37,636 bases of DNA from Flavobacteriaceae bacterium (GTDB lineage Bacteria; Bacteroidota; Bacteroidia; Flavobacteriales; Flavobacteriaceae), in the NCBI GenBank assembly GCA_013043685.1, contig JABDNT010000026.1, positions 1 through 37,636 of the forward strand. Reading direction: 5' to 3'. Positions 17,559 through 25,587 of the stretch are shown here, in pieces. The notes under the pieces are model-generated. The model was not told where the DNA came from, did no database searches, and saw nothing but the letters and a program-made list of their open reading frames with translations. The number at the start of each line of letters is the position of its first letter. The stretch's first letter is position 1. Made by a program: the position numbers and the translations under genes.

Positions 17559-18617
17559 ATGACCGCATTTTTAGTTGTATTAGTAATCATTCTTTTTGGT
17601 GTTGCCGTCATGCAGATGAGCAGGATATTTAAAATGTCCCGTCAGCAGTCCAATACTTCCGAAATAGCCAACGATAAAGATAATAATACGCATGGTTGGT
17701 TAATGTTAGCCTTCGTGTTGTTCATCTACGCTCTTTGTATATATTCATTCTATGAGTGGGGTGATGTGATGCTTCCAAGATCAGCATCCGAGCACGGAGT
17801 TGAGATCGACCAGCTGTGGTTGATATCCATGATAATCATCTTCGTTGTAGGTATAATCACTCAATGGTTACTTCATTATTTTGCCTTTAAATACAGAGGG
17901 GAAAAAAGTCAGAAAGCCACATTTTATGCAGACAATGACAGGTTGGAGTTTATCTGGACTATAATTCCGGTGATCGTATTGGCCGGCCTTATTATCTATG
18001 GCTTGTTTACATGGACCGATATCATGAATATCGACACAGATGATGATCCGCTGGTAGTAGAACTTTATGCATATCAATTTGATTGGCGTGCACGGTACGG
18101 AGGTGAAGATAACACCCTGGGTGAAGCGAATGTACGATTGATAGAAGGAATAAACCAATTAGGGGTTGACGCTTCCGATCCTTACGCACAGGACGATGTA
18201 ATTGTTAATGAACTACACCTTCCAAAGGGAAGAAAGATATTATTCAAGATGCGTTCACAGGATGTATTGCATTCAGCCTATATGCCGCATTTCCGTGCTC
18301 AGATGAACTGTGTTCCGGGGATGATCACACAATTTTCATTTACACCTACTTTGACGACGGAAGAGATGCGGGCCACAGATGAAATGAGAGATAAGGTTCA
18401 AAAGATCAATAAAATAAGAACTGAGAACAATATTGCACTTGCTGCTGCCGGTGAGGAGCAATTGGAAATGTACGAATTTGATTATCTTCTGCTTTGTAAT
18501 AAGATTTGTGGAAACAGTCATTACAATATGCAAATGAAGATCATTGTTGAAGATGAAGAAGACTTCAATGCATGGATGAAAGAGCAACAAACGCTCGCAA
18601 CAGTATTAAAACAATAA
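17559..18617 (+). CDS. ctaC: Cytochrome c oxidase subunit II
   Basis: Subunit II accepts electrons at CuA and passes them to subunit I. The CuA ligands are visible: H238 in VLHSAYMPHF, then C313, C317, H321 and M324 in CNKICGNSHYNM. The usual Glu between the cysteines, which binds only through its backbone, is Lys315. The protein (352 aa) has about four membrane segments (2-24, 47-66, 85-110, 130-152) where classical subunit II has two. A charged insertion of about 40 residues (267-303) separates H238 from the cysteine loop. Both features are compatible with the flavobacterial form that packs against alternative complex III. ctaD follows after 20 nt. Confidence 0.94.
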   Translation: MTAFLVVLVIILFGVAVMQMSRIFKMSRQQSNTSEIANDKDNNTHGWLMLAFVLFIYALCIYSFYEWGDVMLPRSASEHGVEIDQLWLISMIIIFVVGIITQWLLHYFAFKYRGEKSQKATFYADNDRLEFIWTIIPVIVLAGLIIYGLFTWTDIMNIDTDDDPLVVELYAYQFDWRARYGGEDNTLGEANVRLIEGINQLGVDASDPYAQDDVIVNELHLPKGRKILFKMRSQDVLHSAYMPHFRAQMNCVPGMITQFSFTPTLTTEEMRATDEMRDKVQKINKIRTENNIALAAAGEEQLEMYEFDYLLLCNKICGNSHYNMQMKIIVEDEEDFNAWMKEQQTLATVLKQ

Positions 18618-18637
18618 AAAAATTAGCTTAAAAAGAT

Positions 18638-20464
18638 ATGTCAGCACACGCAGAAGCACACGTAGTAGATCATCACGATGATCACGGGCATCATCACAAA
18701 GAAACGTTCGTAACTAAATATATTTTTAGTCAGGACCACAAAATGATCTCCAAACAATACCTGATCACAGGTTTGTTTATGGGTATAATAGGTATTGCGA
18801 TGTCTATCCTGTTCAGGTTACAACTGGCCTGGCCGGAAGAACCCTTTACGGTACTTGAAATATTTTTAGGAAAATGGGCCGAAGGCGGCGTTATGGACCC
18901 CAGTGTATACCTTGCGCTAGTTACTATCCACGGTACCATCATGGTATTCTTTGTGCTTACTGCCGGACTGAGTGGCACCTTCAGTAACCTTTTAATTCCC
19001 CTTCAGATCGGTGCCAGGGATATGGCATCCGGATTCCTGAACATGATATCGTACTGGTTATTTTTTCTGTCCAGTGTGATAATGGTGTTTTCCTTATTCG
19101 TTGAGGCAGGCCCTGCATCTGCCGGGTGGACTATTTATCCTCCTTTAAGTGCATTACCACAGGCGATACCTGGATCTGGAGCTGGTATGACTTTATGGTT
19201 GGTGTCGATGGCAATATTTATTGCTTCCTCGCTACTAGGTTCACTTAATTATATCGTTACCGTACTGAACCTAAGAACCAAGGGAATGTCGATGACTCGC
19301 CTTCCTCTTACTATCTGGGCTTTCTTTGTAACTGCTATTATTGGGGTAGTATCGTTCCCGGTTCTTCTATCTGCAGCCTTAATGCTAATAATGGACCGAA
19401 GTTTCGGAACCTCTTTCTTCCTGTCCGATATTTATATCGCCGGTGAAGTATTACACAACCAGGGTGGTTCACCAGTACTTTTTGAACACTTGTTCTGGTT
19501 TCTGGGTCACCCCGAAGTATATATCGTATTATTGCCCGCACTGGGTATAACGTCAGAAGTTATTGCAACCAATGCCAGAAAACCGATCTTCGGATACCGA
19601 GCCATGGTGGCGTCTATTTTGGCGATTGCCTTTTTGTCGACAATTGTTTGGGGACACCATATGTTTATTTCCGGGATGAACCCATTCCTGGGATCTGTAT
19701 TTACATTTACAACCCTGCTTATTGCGATTCCTTCTGCGGTAAAAGCATTTAACTATATTACTACCCTTTGGAAGGGTAACCTGCAGCTCAATCCCGCCAT
19801 GTTATTTTCCATAGCATTGGTATCTACCTTCATTACAGGAGGACTTACCGGGATCATTCTGGGGGACAGCGCTTTGGATATTAACGTTCACGACACGTAT
19901 TTCGTGGTAGCTCACTTCCACCTTGTAATGGGTATATCTGCCTTATATGGACTATTCGCGGGTGTATACCACTGGTTCCCGAAAATGTTCGAGAGCCGAA
20001 TGATGAATAAGAATTTAGGATATGTGCACTTCTGGGTCACGGCGGTTGGTGCCTATGGTGTCTTTTTCCCGATGCATTTTATTGGGATGGCCGGACTTCC
20101 AAGACGTTATTACAACAACACCAATTTCCCGTATTTTGACGATCTAACCGATGTGAACGTAGTGATCACCATATTCGCAATCATCACTTCGGCAGCACAG
20201 CTTGTATTCCTTTACAATTTCATCCATTCTATGTTCTATGGGAAGAAAGGTCCTCAGAACCCGTGGAAATCAAATACACTGGAATGGACGGCACCGATCA
20301 AGCATATTCACGGAAATTGGGATGGACCTATTCCGCACGTGCACCGATGGGCATACGATTACAGTAAGCTCAATATGGACGAAAGTGACTACGTGATCCC
20401 GGGACAGGATTATGCGCCGCAGCATCTACCACTTCAGGAGAACGAAGAAGAAATGCATCATTAA
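18638..20464 (+). CDS. ctaD: Cytochrome c oxidase subunit I (A1-type haem-copper oxidase)
   Basis: Subunit I (608 aa) holds haem a and the haem a3-CuB site where O2 is reduced. Visible ligands are H98 for haem a (VTIHGT), H291 and the cross-linked Y295 in GHPEVY, H340/H341 for CuB (WGHHMF), and H426/H428 for the haems (VVAHFHLVMG). E293 in HPEVY marks the A1 subfamily. K369 (IPSAVKAF) fits the K-channel and D128 (GARDMAS) the D-channel entrance. The N-terminus is a His-rich tail (2-20) before the first helix. The gene ends the act-cta operon and is followed by a strong terminator. Genes for subunits III and IV and assembly factors are not in the window. Confidence 0.97.
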   Translation: MSAHAEAHVVDHHDDHGHHHKETFVTKYIFSQDHKMISKQYLITGLFMGIIGIAMSILFRLQLAWPEEPFTVLEIFLGKWAEGGVMDPSVYLALVTIHGTIMVFFVLTAGLSGTFSNLLIPLQIGARDMASGFLNMISYWLFFLSSVIMVFSLFVEAGPASAGWTIYPPLSALPQAIPGSGAGMTLWLVSMAIFIASSLLGSLNYIVTVLNLRTKGMSMTRLPLTIWAFFVTAIIGVVSFPVLLSAALMLIMDRSFGTSFFLSDIYIAGEVLHNQGGSPVLFEHLFWFLGHPEVYIVLLPALGITSEVIATNARKPIFGYRAMVASILAIAFLSTIVWGHHMFISGMNPFLGSVFTFTTLLIAIPSAVKAFNYITTLWKGNLQLNPAMLFSIALVSTFITGGLTGIILGDSALDINVHDTYFVVAHFHLVMGISALYGLFAGVYHWFPKMFESRMMNKNLGYVHFWVTAVGAYGVFFPMHFIGMAGLPRRYYNNTNFPYFDDLTDVNVVITIFAIITSAAQLVFLYNFIHSMFYGKKGPQNPWKSNTLEWTAPIKHIHGNWDGPIPHVHRWAYDYSKLNMDESDYVIPGQDYAPQHLPLQENEEEMHH

Positions 20465-20480
20465 CGATCATAGATAGAAT

Positions 20481-20514
20481 AAAAAAAACCCTCTCCTTTC
20501 CGAGAGGGTTTTTT
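20481..20514 (+). terminator. Intrinsic terminator of the act-cta operon
   Basis: CCCTCTC (20489-20495), a 6-nt loop, and GAGAGGG (20502-20508) form a perfect 7-bp stem with six T after it (20509-20514) and eight A before it (20481-20488). The A-tract can extend the stem and would allow it to act in both directions. It lies 16 nt after the ctaD stop. Confidence 0.92.
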
Positions 20515-20548
20515 AGTAACTTGCTTTTCCTAACCAATTAATCTTTCC

Positions 20549-21943
20549 TTGGAAACTCTCAAGAAGATCTTTCGCTATTTGCCGCAAGCCGTTGCCGGGA
20601 AAGAACAGGATTTCACATCAGGGAGTATCCGCAAAGCTATTTTCCTGCTATCGGTTCCCATGGTATTGGAAATGATGATGGAATCTGTATTCTTCCTGGT
20701 GGATGCTTATTTTGTTTCCAGCCTGGGCGCAAATGCCATAGCTACGGTAGGACTCACAGAATCTGTGCTCACACTTGTCTACGCTATTGCTATTGGACTC
20801 AGTATGGGAGTTACAGCTATAGTGGCGAGAAGGATAGGTGAGAAAAATGTTCCCGGGGCCTCCAAAGCCGCCGTACAATCTATTTTTCTCGGGATAGTAC
20901 TGGCAGCCCTGGTAAGTGTGATCGGTATAATTTTTCCGAAGGAAATATTAGGGCTAATGGGAGGGGAGCCGGAATTGATCGCCCAGGGGTATGGATATAC
21001 GCAGATACTTCTTGGTGGTAATGTAACCATAATGCTACTGTTTATCATCAATGCAATTTTCAGGGGAGCCGGTGATGCTTCTGTGGCAATGAAGGTCTTA
21101 ATATTTTCCAATTTGCTGAACATCATCCTGGACCCGATGTTTATTTTCGGATTTGGGCCAATTCCGGCGTTTGGAGTAAAGGGCGCGGCAATAGCAACGA
21201 CCATAGGAAGAGGTAGTGCGGTGATTCTTCAGCTGGTTATTCTGTTTTACGGCTGGAGCCGAATTAAAGTAAGATTGAAGGATATTGTATTCAGAGCTGG
21301 AATAATGCTCAATCTCATTCGAGTTTCCCTGGGAGGAATAGGGCAATTTATCATTGGAACTTCCAGTTGGGTATTCCTTATGCGAATAATGGCCGAATTT
21401 GGAAGTGAGGTTTTGGCGGGTTACACAATCGCCATCAGGGTACTAATGTTTACCTTAATGCCATCCTGGGGAATGAGTAACGCAGCTGCAACTTTAGTTG
21501 GTCAGAATCTGGGTGCCGAGAAACCTGAGCGAGCGGAGACATCTGTATGGAAAACGGGAAAATACAATGCCTGGTTTATGGCGGCTGTTTCGATTTTCTA
21601 TTTAATTTGTGCTGAAATGATTCTGAAAATATTCAGTTATGACCCGTCGGTGATCGAAAATGGCGCCCTAAGCTTGCGTATTATCGCTGCGGGATACGTG
21701 TTTTATGCATACGGAATGGTGATCATCCAGGCATTTAACGGAGCAGGTAACACTCGTACCCCTACTATTATTAATTTCTTCTGTTTCTGGTTATTCCAAC
21801 TTCCATTTGCCTACCTGGCGGCTATCGTCTTTAACTGGGGAGTTACAGGTGTATTGGTTGCTATTACCACTGCGGAAGTGCTCATTGCCGTCTTTGGTAT
21901 CGTTTGGTTTCGAAAGGGAAAATGGAAATCTGTGCAAGTCTAG
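20549..21943 (+). CDS. MATE-family multidrug/cation exporter
   Basis: The protein (464 aa) is an inner-membrane transporter of the MATE superfamily (NorM/DinF type), with about twelve membrane helices in two homologous halves. Typical motifs are IRKAIFLLSVPMVLEMMM near the first helix, MGVTAIVARRIGEKN after the second, and FRGAGDASVAM and FNGAGNTRTPTI at matching places in the two halves. MATE proteins expel drugs or other organic compounds against Na+ or H+; the substrate here is not predictable. The only sensible start is TTG 20549; the next in-frame ATG is about 38 codons later, inside the first helix. It stands alone between the act-cta terminator and a candidate small RNA. Confidence 0.9.
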   Translation: METLKKIFRYLPQAVAGKEQDFTSGSIRKAIFLLSVPMVLEMMMESVFFLVDAYFVSSLGANAIATVGLTESVLTLVYAIAIGLSMGVTAIVARRIGEKNVPGASKAAVQSIFLGIVLAALVSVIGIIFPKEILGLMGGEPELIAQGYGYTQILLGGNVTIMLLFIINAIFRGAGDASVAMKVLIFSNLLNIILDPMFIFGFGPIPAFGVKGAAIATTIGRGSAVILQLVILFYGWSRIKVRLKDIVFRAGIMLNLIRVSLGGIGQFIIGTSSWVFLMRIMAEFGSEVLAGYTIAIRVLMFTLMPSWGMSNAAATLVGQNLGAEKPERAETSVWKTGKYNAWFMAAVSIFYLICAEMILKIFSYDPSVIENGALSLRIIAAGYVFYAYGMVIIQAFNGAGNTRTPTIINFFCFWLFQLPFAYLAAIVFNWGVTGVLVAITTAEVLIAVFGIVWFRKGKWKSVQV

Positions 21944-21967
21944 TTTCTCCAAACTTATTGTATCGTT

Positions 21968-21983
21968 TACGTGATTTCACGTA
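21968..21983. promoter_or_regulatory. Perfect short palindrome upstream of a candidate promoter
   Basis: TACGTGA (21968-21974), two bases, and TCACGTA (21977-21983) form perfect 7-bp arms. The palindrome lies about 24 nt before the -7 element at 22007-22014, where an activator or repressor could bind. It is not followed by a T-run and is unlikely to be a terminator. Confidence 0.35.
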
Positions 21984-22006
21984 TATGATTGAGTGTTCTT
22001 TCCTCT

Positions 22007-22014
22007 TATCTTTG
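22007..22014 (+). promoter_or_regulatory. -7 element upstream of the candidate small RNA
   Basis: TATCTTTG matches TAnnTTTG. A TTG at 21989-21991 would be a -33 element with a shorter than usual 15-nt spacer. Transcription would start near 22020. Confidence 0.4.
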
Positions 22015-22019
22015 AGATA

Positions 22020-22090
22020 TTAATACCAGTTTTTGGCAATTTGGGGAGATTGCTACTCAGTGAAAGCCGTGCATTAGCATCGGCTTTTGC
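22020..22090 (+). ncRNA. Candidate structured small RNA (or attenuated ruvB leader)
   Basis: Between the MATE gene and ruvB, a -7 element (22007-22014) is followed by two hairpins. The first is GCAAT (22036-22040), an 8-nt G-rich loop, and ATTGC (22049-22053). The second, 22063-22087, pairs AAAGCCG-TGC with GCA-CGGCTTT around ATTA with one bulged T, and runs into the T-rich end TTTTGCTTT. The second has the form of an intrinsic terminator. The unit would make an RNA of about 70 nt. It could be an independent small RNA, a leader attenuator for ruvB, or merely the MATE gene terminator with a chance -7 match. I cannot assign it to a known RNA family. Confidence 0.4.
22063..22090 (+). terminator. 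Hairpin with T-rich end between the MATE gene and ruvB
   Basis: AAAGCCGTGC (22063-22072), loop ATTA, and GCATCGGCTTT (22077-22087) form a 10-bp stem with one bulged T, followed by T-rich sequence. It would end transcripts coming from the MATE gene (stop at 21943) and from the promoter at 22007-22014. The T-run is interrupted by GC, so efficiency may be moderate. Confidence 0.6.
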
Positions 22091-22131
22091 TTTCTCTGAA
22101 ACAAATCAATAGGCAGTATTATTGCTCTTTG

Positions 22132-22139
22132 TATATTTG
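22132..22139 (+). promoter_or_regulatory. -7 element directly before the ruvB start codon
   Basis: TATATTTG, identical to the elements before rimP and ruvA, ends 4 nt before the ATG at 22144. Since transcription usually begins a few bases after this element, the ruvB message may be leaderless or nearly so. Confidence 0.5.
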
Positions 22140-22143
22140 TGAT

Positions 22144-23166
22144 ATGAATGAACACCTGGATCCTACCGGAGAACACCTAACCCCTCAGGAACTCGATATT
22201 GAAAAGAAACTTCGGCCCTTAACTTTCGACGATTTTACGGGTCAGGATCAGGCATTAGAGAATCTACGGATCTTCGTGCAGGCAGCAAACTTACGAGATG
22301 AAGCGCTTGACCATACATTATTTCACGGCCCTCCGGGTTTGGGAAAGACCACCCTCGCACATATCCTGGCGAACGAATTGGAAGTAGCAATAAAAGTAAC
22401 CTCCGGTCCTGTGCTGGATAAACCCGGAGATCTTGCGGGCTTGCTCACAAATCTTGAGGAACGTGATGTTTTATTCATAGATGAAATTCATCGTTTGAGT
22501 CCGATAGTAGAAGAATATTTGTATTCTGCCATGGAGGACTATAAGATCGATATCATGATCGAAACGGGACCAAATGCCAGAACTGTTCAGATTAACTTAA
22601 ATCCGTTTACCCTGGTAGGAGCCACTACTCGTTCCGGCTTGCTTACGGCTCCCATGCGTGCCCGTTTTGGGATCGCTTCCCGGTTAAACTATTATTCAAA
22701 CGACGTGCTAACTACAATTGTACAACGAAGTGCCGGGATATTAAAAATGCCTATATCCATGGAAGCTGCCATTGAAATTGCAGGGAGGAGTAGGGGCACA
22801 CCAAGAATTGCCAATGCGCTATTGCGAAGAGTACGCGACTTTGCCCAGATCAAAGGGGATGGGAATATCGATATAAAAATTGCGAAGTATGCGCTGGAGG
22901 CATTGCATGTTGATACTCATGGACTGGATGAAATGGATAATAAGATCTTAACTACGCTCATCGATAAGTTTAAGGGCGGCCCCGTAGGGATAACTACTCT
23001 GGCCACCGCGGTTTCTGAAAGCAGCGAGACCATAGAAGAAGTGTACGAACCCTTCCTGATCCAGCAGGGCTTTATTGTCAGAACTCCCAGGGGACGTGAA
23101 GTAACCGAAGCTGCTTATAAGCATCTTGGAAAATTGAAAGGTGGAACCCAGGGCGGCTTGTTTTAA
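22144..23166 (+). CDS. ruvB: Holliday junction branch migration helicase RuvB
   Basis: RuvB (340 aa) is the hexameric AAA+ motor that, with RuvA, moves Holliday junctions during recombination and repair. The N-terminus [14 protein letters not shown] is the family hallmark. Walker A GPPGLGKT is at 62-69 and Walker B DEIH at 113-116; the sensor-1 segment GATTRSG and the arginine-finger region [15 protein letters not shown] are present. The C-terminal winged-helix domain ends in the usual [16 protein letters not shown]. The reading frame is open to an ATG at 22087, but the 19 extra residues ([13 protein letters not shown]...) do not resemble RuvB and would span the promoter motif; ATG 22144 is preferred. 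ruvA lies 4.8 kb downstream on the same strand. Confidence 0.97.
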   Translation: MNEHLDPTGEHLTPQELDIEKKLRPLTFDDFTGQDQALENLRIFVQAANLRDEALDHTLFHGPPGLGKTTLAHILANELEVAIKVTSGPVLDKPGDLAGLLTNLEERDVLFIDEIHRLSPIVEEYLYSAMEDYKIDIMIETGPNARTVQINLNPFTLVGATTRSGLLTAPMRARFGIASRLNYYSNDVLTTIVQRSAGILKMPISMEAAIEIAGRSRGTPRIANALLRRVRDFAQIKGDGNIDIKIAKYALEALHVDTHGLDEMDNKILTTLIDKFKGGPVGITTLATAVSESSETIEEVYEPFLIQQGFIVRTPRGREVTEAAYKHLGKLKGGTQGGLF

Positions 23167-23178
23167 ATGGAATTCCCC

Positions 23179-23237
23179 CGAGCGCAGTCGAGGGGTTGAT
23201 AGAAATGCGATAACTTATGAGGTCTCGACTGCGCTCG
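23179..23237. repeat. Inverted repeat of a flavobacterial dispersed element
   Basis: CGAGCGCAGTCGAG (23179-23192) and CTCGACTGCGCTCG (23224-23237) are perfect 14-bp arms separated by 31 nt. The arms are GC-rich compared with their surroundings, and the core GACTGCGCTC is one I remember as a common intergenic repeat in flavobacterial genomes, comparable to REP or MITE-like elements. It fills most of the 84-bp gap between ruvB and the P450 gene and ends 13 nt before the P450 ATG. In RNA it would form a strong hairpin just before the start codon. It is not followed by a T-run. Confidence 0.75.
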
Positions 23238-23250
23238 ACCGGACAGCAGA

Positions 23251-24606
23251 ATGCCCAAAAAGCAAAAAACATACAACTATCCGGAGAGGCTGCCATTACT
23301 GAAATTCTTTCTGAATGCCGAGGCAATCCGGAAAAACCCGATTCCTTTCCATAGACAGTTTTTCAACTCCTATGGAGATACCTTTTCGGTAAAATTGGGA
23401 AGAAAGAAACACATCATGCTCTCAAGGGACAAAGAGGTGGTTCAATACATTCTTCAGAAGAATCACAAGAATTACTATAAATCTACCATTCAGACCAAAT
23501 ATTTGTCCAAATACCTTGGTATGGGATTGCTTACCGCCAACGGGGAATTTTGGCTAAAGCAACGACGTCTGATTCAGCCTGCTTTTCATAAAAAAAAGAT
23601 GGATAGCCTGGTGGATATTATGCAGCAGACCATAGAAGACGAGCTTGAAAATTTACCTTCAGACGCCACCACAGATGTTTTCAATGTTATGAATCAATTG
23701 GCATTTAATGTAGTGGCCAATTCACTTTTCAACCTCAGTGTTACAGGCAATGAATTGAAAAGGCTTCAAAAGATTATTCAGGAAATACAGTTGTTCCTTG
23801 TAAAAGAAGTTCGATTGCCTCATAAAGGCTGGTGGTTTAAATTAAGCGGCCAGGTAAGGAAACATAAACTGCTGGCAGAAGAAAGCAGGAGTATTATTAG
23901 AAAGATCATTGAAGACCGCAAAGCTTCGAATGAAACACATGACGATCTGCTTGACATGTTGCTCGCGACACGCTATGAAGATACAGGAGAACCCATGAGC
24001 ACCAAACAACTTATCGATGAGATCTCTATCCTGTTTGTAGCAGGGCATGAAACCACGGCAAATGCCCTGGCCTTTACATCTTTTCTCCTTGCGAAGCATC
24101 AAGATATACAGCGAAAAGTTTTTGAAGAGGTAAGTGCGGCAAGGGATGCGATGTCGGGCAGTCTCGAACAAATTAAAATGCTTCCATTTACCAAAGCCGT
24201 GATAGATGAGTCAATGCGATTATATCCCCCGGCATGGATCACAGACCGGGAAAATTTGGAAGACGACACCATCAAGGAGTATCATATCCGTGAGAATACC
24301 CTGGTAGGAGTTTCATTTTATGAACTACATCGCAATCCGAAATACTGGGAATCCCCGGATGAATTTATTCCCGAACGTTTTATGGGCGACCGAAGAAAAG
24401 AGACGACCGGGATCTACTTTCCATTTGGTGCGGGACCCCGGATGTGTATTGGGATGGGATTTGCTATCTACGAAATGGTACTGGCCGTGTCACATATGGT
24501 ATATCACAACGAGCTTAGCACAAAGGTGACCGAAGCGAAAGTGAATCCGCTTATTACGCTCAAACCTATTGACCTTTTTGTCCATTTTAAAACAAGGGGC
24601 CATTGA
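23251..24606 (+). CDS. Cytochrome P450 monooxygenase
   Basis: This 451-aa protein is a complete soluble cytochrome P450. The I-helix oxygen-binding motif AGHETT is at 264-269, the K-helix ExxR motif at 320-323 (ESMRLYPP), the PERF-type motif at FIPERFMGD, and the haem loop [11 protein letters not shown] with the cysteine ligand C399. There is no N-terminal membrane anchor or fused reductase, and no ferredoxin or ferredoxin reductase gene is adjacent, so electrons must come from elsewhere. The general sequence style is that of CYP102/CYP4-like fatty-acid hydroxylases, but the substrate is not deducible. A dispersed inverted repeat lies just upstream. Its TGA stop overlaps the TTG start of queG (TTGA). 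Confidence 0.93.
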   Translation: MPKKQKTYNYPERLPLLKFFLNAEAIRKNPIPFHRQFFNSYGDTFSVKLGRKKHIMLSRDKEVVQYILQKNHKNYYKSTIQTKYLSKYLGMGLLTANGEFWLKQRRLIQPAFHKKKMDSLVDIMQQTIEDELENLPSDATTDVFNVMNQLAFNVVANSLFNLSVTGNELKRLQKIIQEIQLFLVKEVRLPHKGWWFKLSGQVRKHKLLAEESRSIIRKIIEDRKASNETHDDLLDMLLATRYEDTGEPMSTKQLIDEISILFVAGHETTANALAFTSFLLAKHQDIQRKVFEEVSAARDAMSGSLEQIKMLPFTKAVIDESMRLYPPAWITDRENLEDDTIKEYHIRENTLVGVSFYELHRNPKYWESPDEFIPERFMGDRRKETTGIYFPFGAGPRMCIGMGFAIYEMVLAVSHMVYHNELSTKVTEAKVNPLITLKPIDLFVHFKTRGH

Positions 24607-25529
24607 ATTCGAACCACCGGAAATACACGAAAATTATAAAAAACGAAGCTTCCAGACTGGGATTTCTGTCCTGTGGTATAAGTAAAGCCGAATTCCTGGA
24701 GGAAGAAGCACCCCGACTGGAAAAGTGGTTGAAAAATAACATGCATGGGCAGATGGGATACATGGAAAACCATTTCGATAAACGCCTGGATCCAACCAAA
24801 CTAGTTCCCGGATCTAAAAGCGTGGTTTCTTTGTTGCTGAATTATTTTCCGAAGGAACAGCAGCGGTCCGATTCGTATAAGATCTCAAAATATGCTTACG
24901 GAACCGACTATCATTTTGTAATCAAAGACAAACTGAAACAATTGCTATACTTCATACAGCAGGAAATAGGAGATGTACAGGGCAGAGCTTTTGTAGATTC
25001 CGCTCCTGTACTGGATAAGGCCTGGGCAGCCCGAAGTGGCTTAGGTTGGATGGGAAAGCACAGTAATTTACTAACCAAACAGCTGGGGTCGTTCTATTTT
25101 ATTGCCGAGTTGATCATTGACCTCGAATTGGAATACGACAACCCCATTACCGATCATTGTGGTAGTTGCACTGCCTGCATCGATGCTTGCCCTACCAAAG
25201 CAATTGTTGAACCCTATGTAGTGGATGGCAGTAAATGCATCTCCTATTTCACCATCGAACTCAAAAATGAGATCCCGCGGGATTACTCCGGTTCGTTCGA
25301 CGACTGGATGTTTGGCTGTGATGTGTGCCAGGATGTTTGTCCCTGGAACCGGTTTAGCAAAGCGCATAGTGAACCACTGTTTAATCCGAAGCCTGAACTA
25401 CTTCAAATGTCTAAAAAAGATTGGGAAGAGATTACTGAAGAAGTGTTTCAGAAAATATTCCAGAAAAGCGCGGTAAAGCGCACCGGATTCCAGGGCCTTA
25501 CCAGGAACATCAACTACCTGAAAGATTAA
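24603..25529 (+). CDS. queG: Epoxyqueuosine reductase
   Basis: QueG reduces epoxyqueuosine to queuosine in the wobble position of tRNAs for Asp, Asn, His and Tyr, using cobalamin and two [4Fe-4S] clusters. The protein (308 aa) has the family N-terminus, then [11 protein letters not shown], and the ferredoxin motifs [12 protein letters not shown] and [10 protein letters not shown], with another conserved Cys in [11 protein letters not shown]. The start is TTG 24603, overlapping the P450 stop by 4 bases; the N-terminus it gives ([16 protein letters not shown]) aligns with other QueG proteins, and the next in-frame ATG would remove over 40 residues. Translation is probably coupled to the P450 gene. 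No other queuosine gene is nearby. Confidence 0.94.
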   Translation: MNSNHRKYTKIIKNEASRLGFLSCGISKAEFLEEEAPRLEKWLKNNMHGQMGYMENHFDKRLDPTKLVPGSKSVVSLLLNYFPKEQQRSDSYKISKYAYGTDYHFVIKDKLKQLLYFIQQEIGDVQGRAFVDSAPVLDKAWAARSGLGWMGKHSNLLTKQLGSFYFIAELIIDLELEYDNPITDHCGSCTACIDACPTKAIVEPYVVDGSKCISYFTIELKNEIPRDYSGSFDDWMFGCDVCQDVCPWNRFSKAHSEPLFNPKPELLQMSKKDWEEITEEVFQKIFQKSAVKRTGFQGLTRNINYLKD

Positions 25530-25561
25530 CTCCTAAATTTTCGTCAGTTCATGTATACTCT

Positions 25562-25569
25562 TAACTTTG
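25562..25569 (+). promoter_or_regulatory. -7 element of the maeB promoter
   Basis: TAACTTTG matches TAnnTTTG and lies 18 nt before the maeB ATG at 25588, giving a leader of about 12 nt. No clear -33 TTG is visible at the usual distance. Confidence 0.5.
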
Positions 25570-25587
25570 TGTATAAGCACTTAGGAT

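Noticed and set aside
22087-22143. Upstream start for ruvB and 19 extra residues
   Set aside because: The extra residues do not resemble RuvB, and they contain the candidate promoter octamer and part of the terminator-like hairpin.
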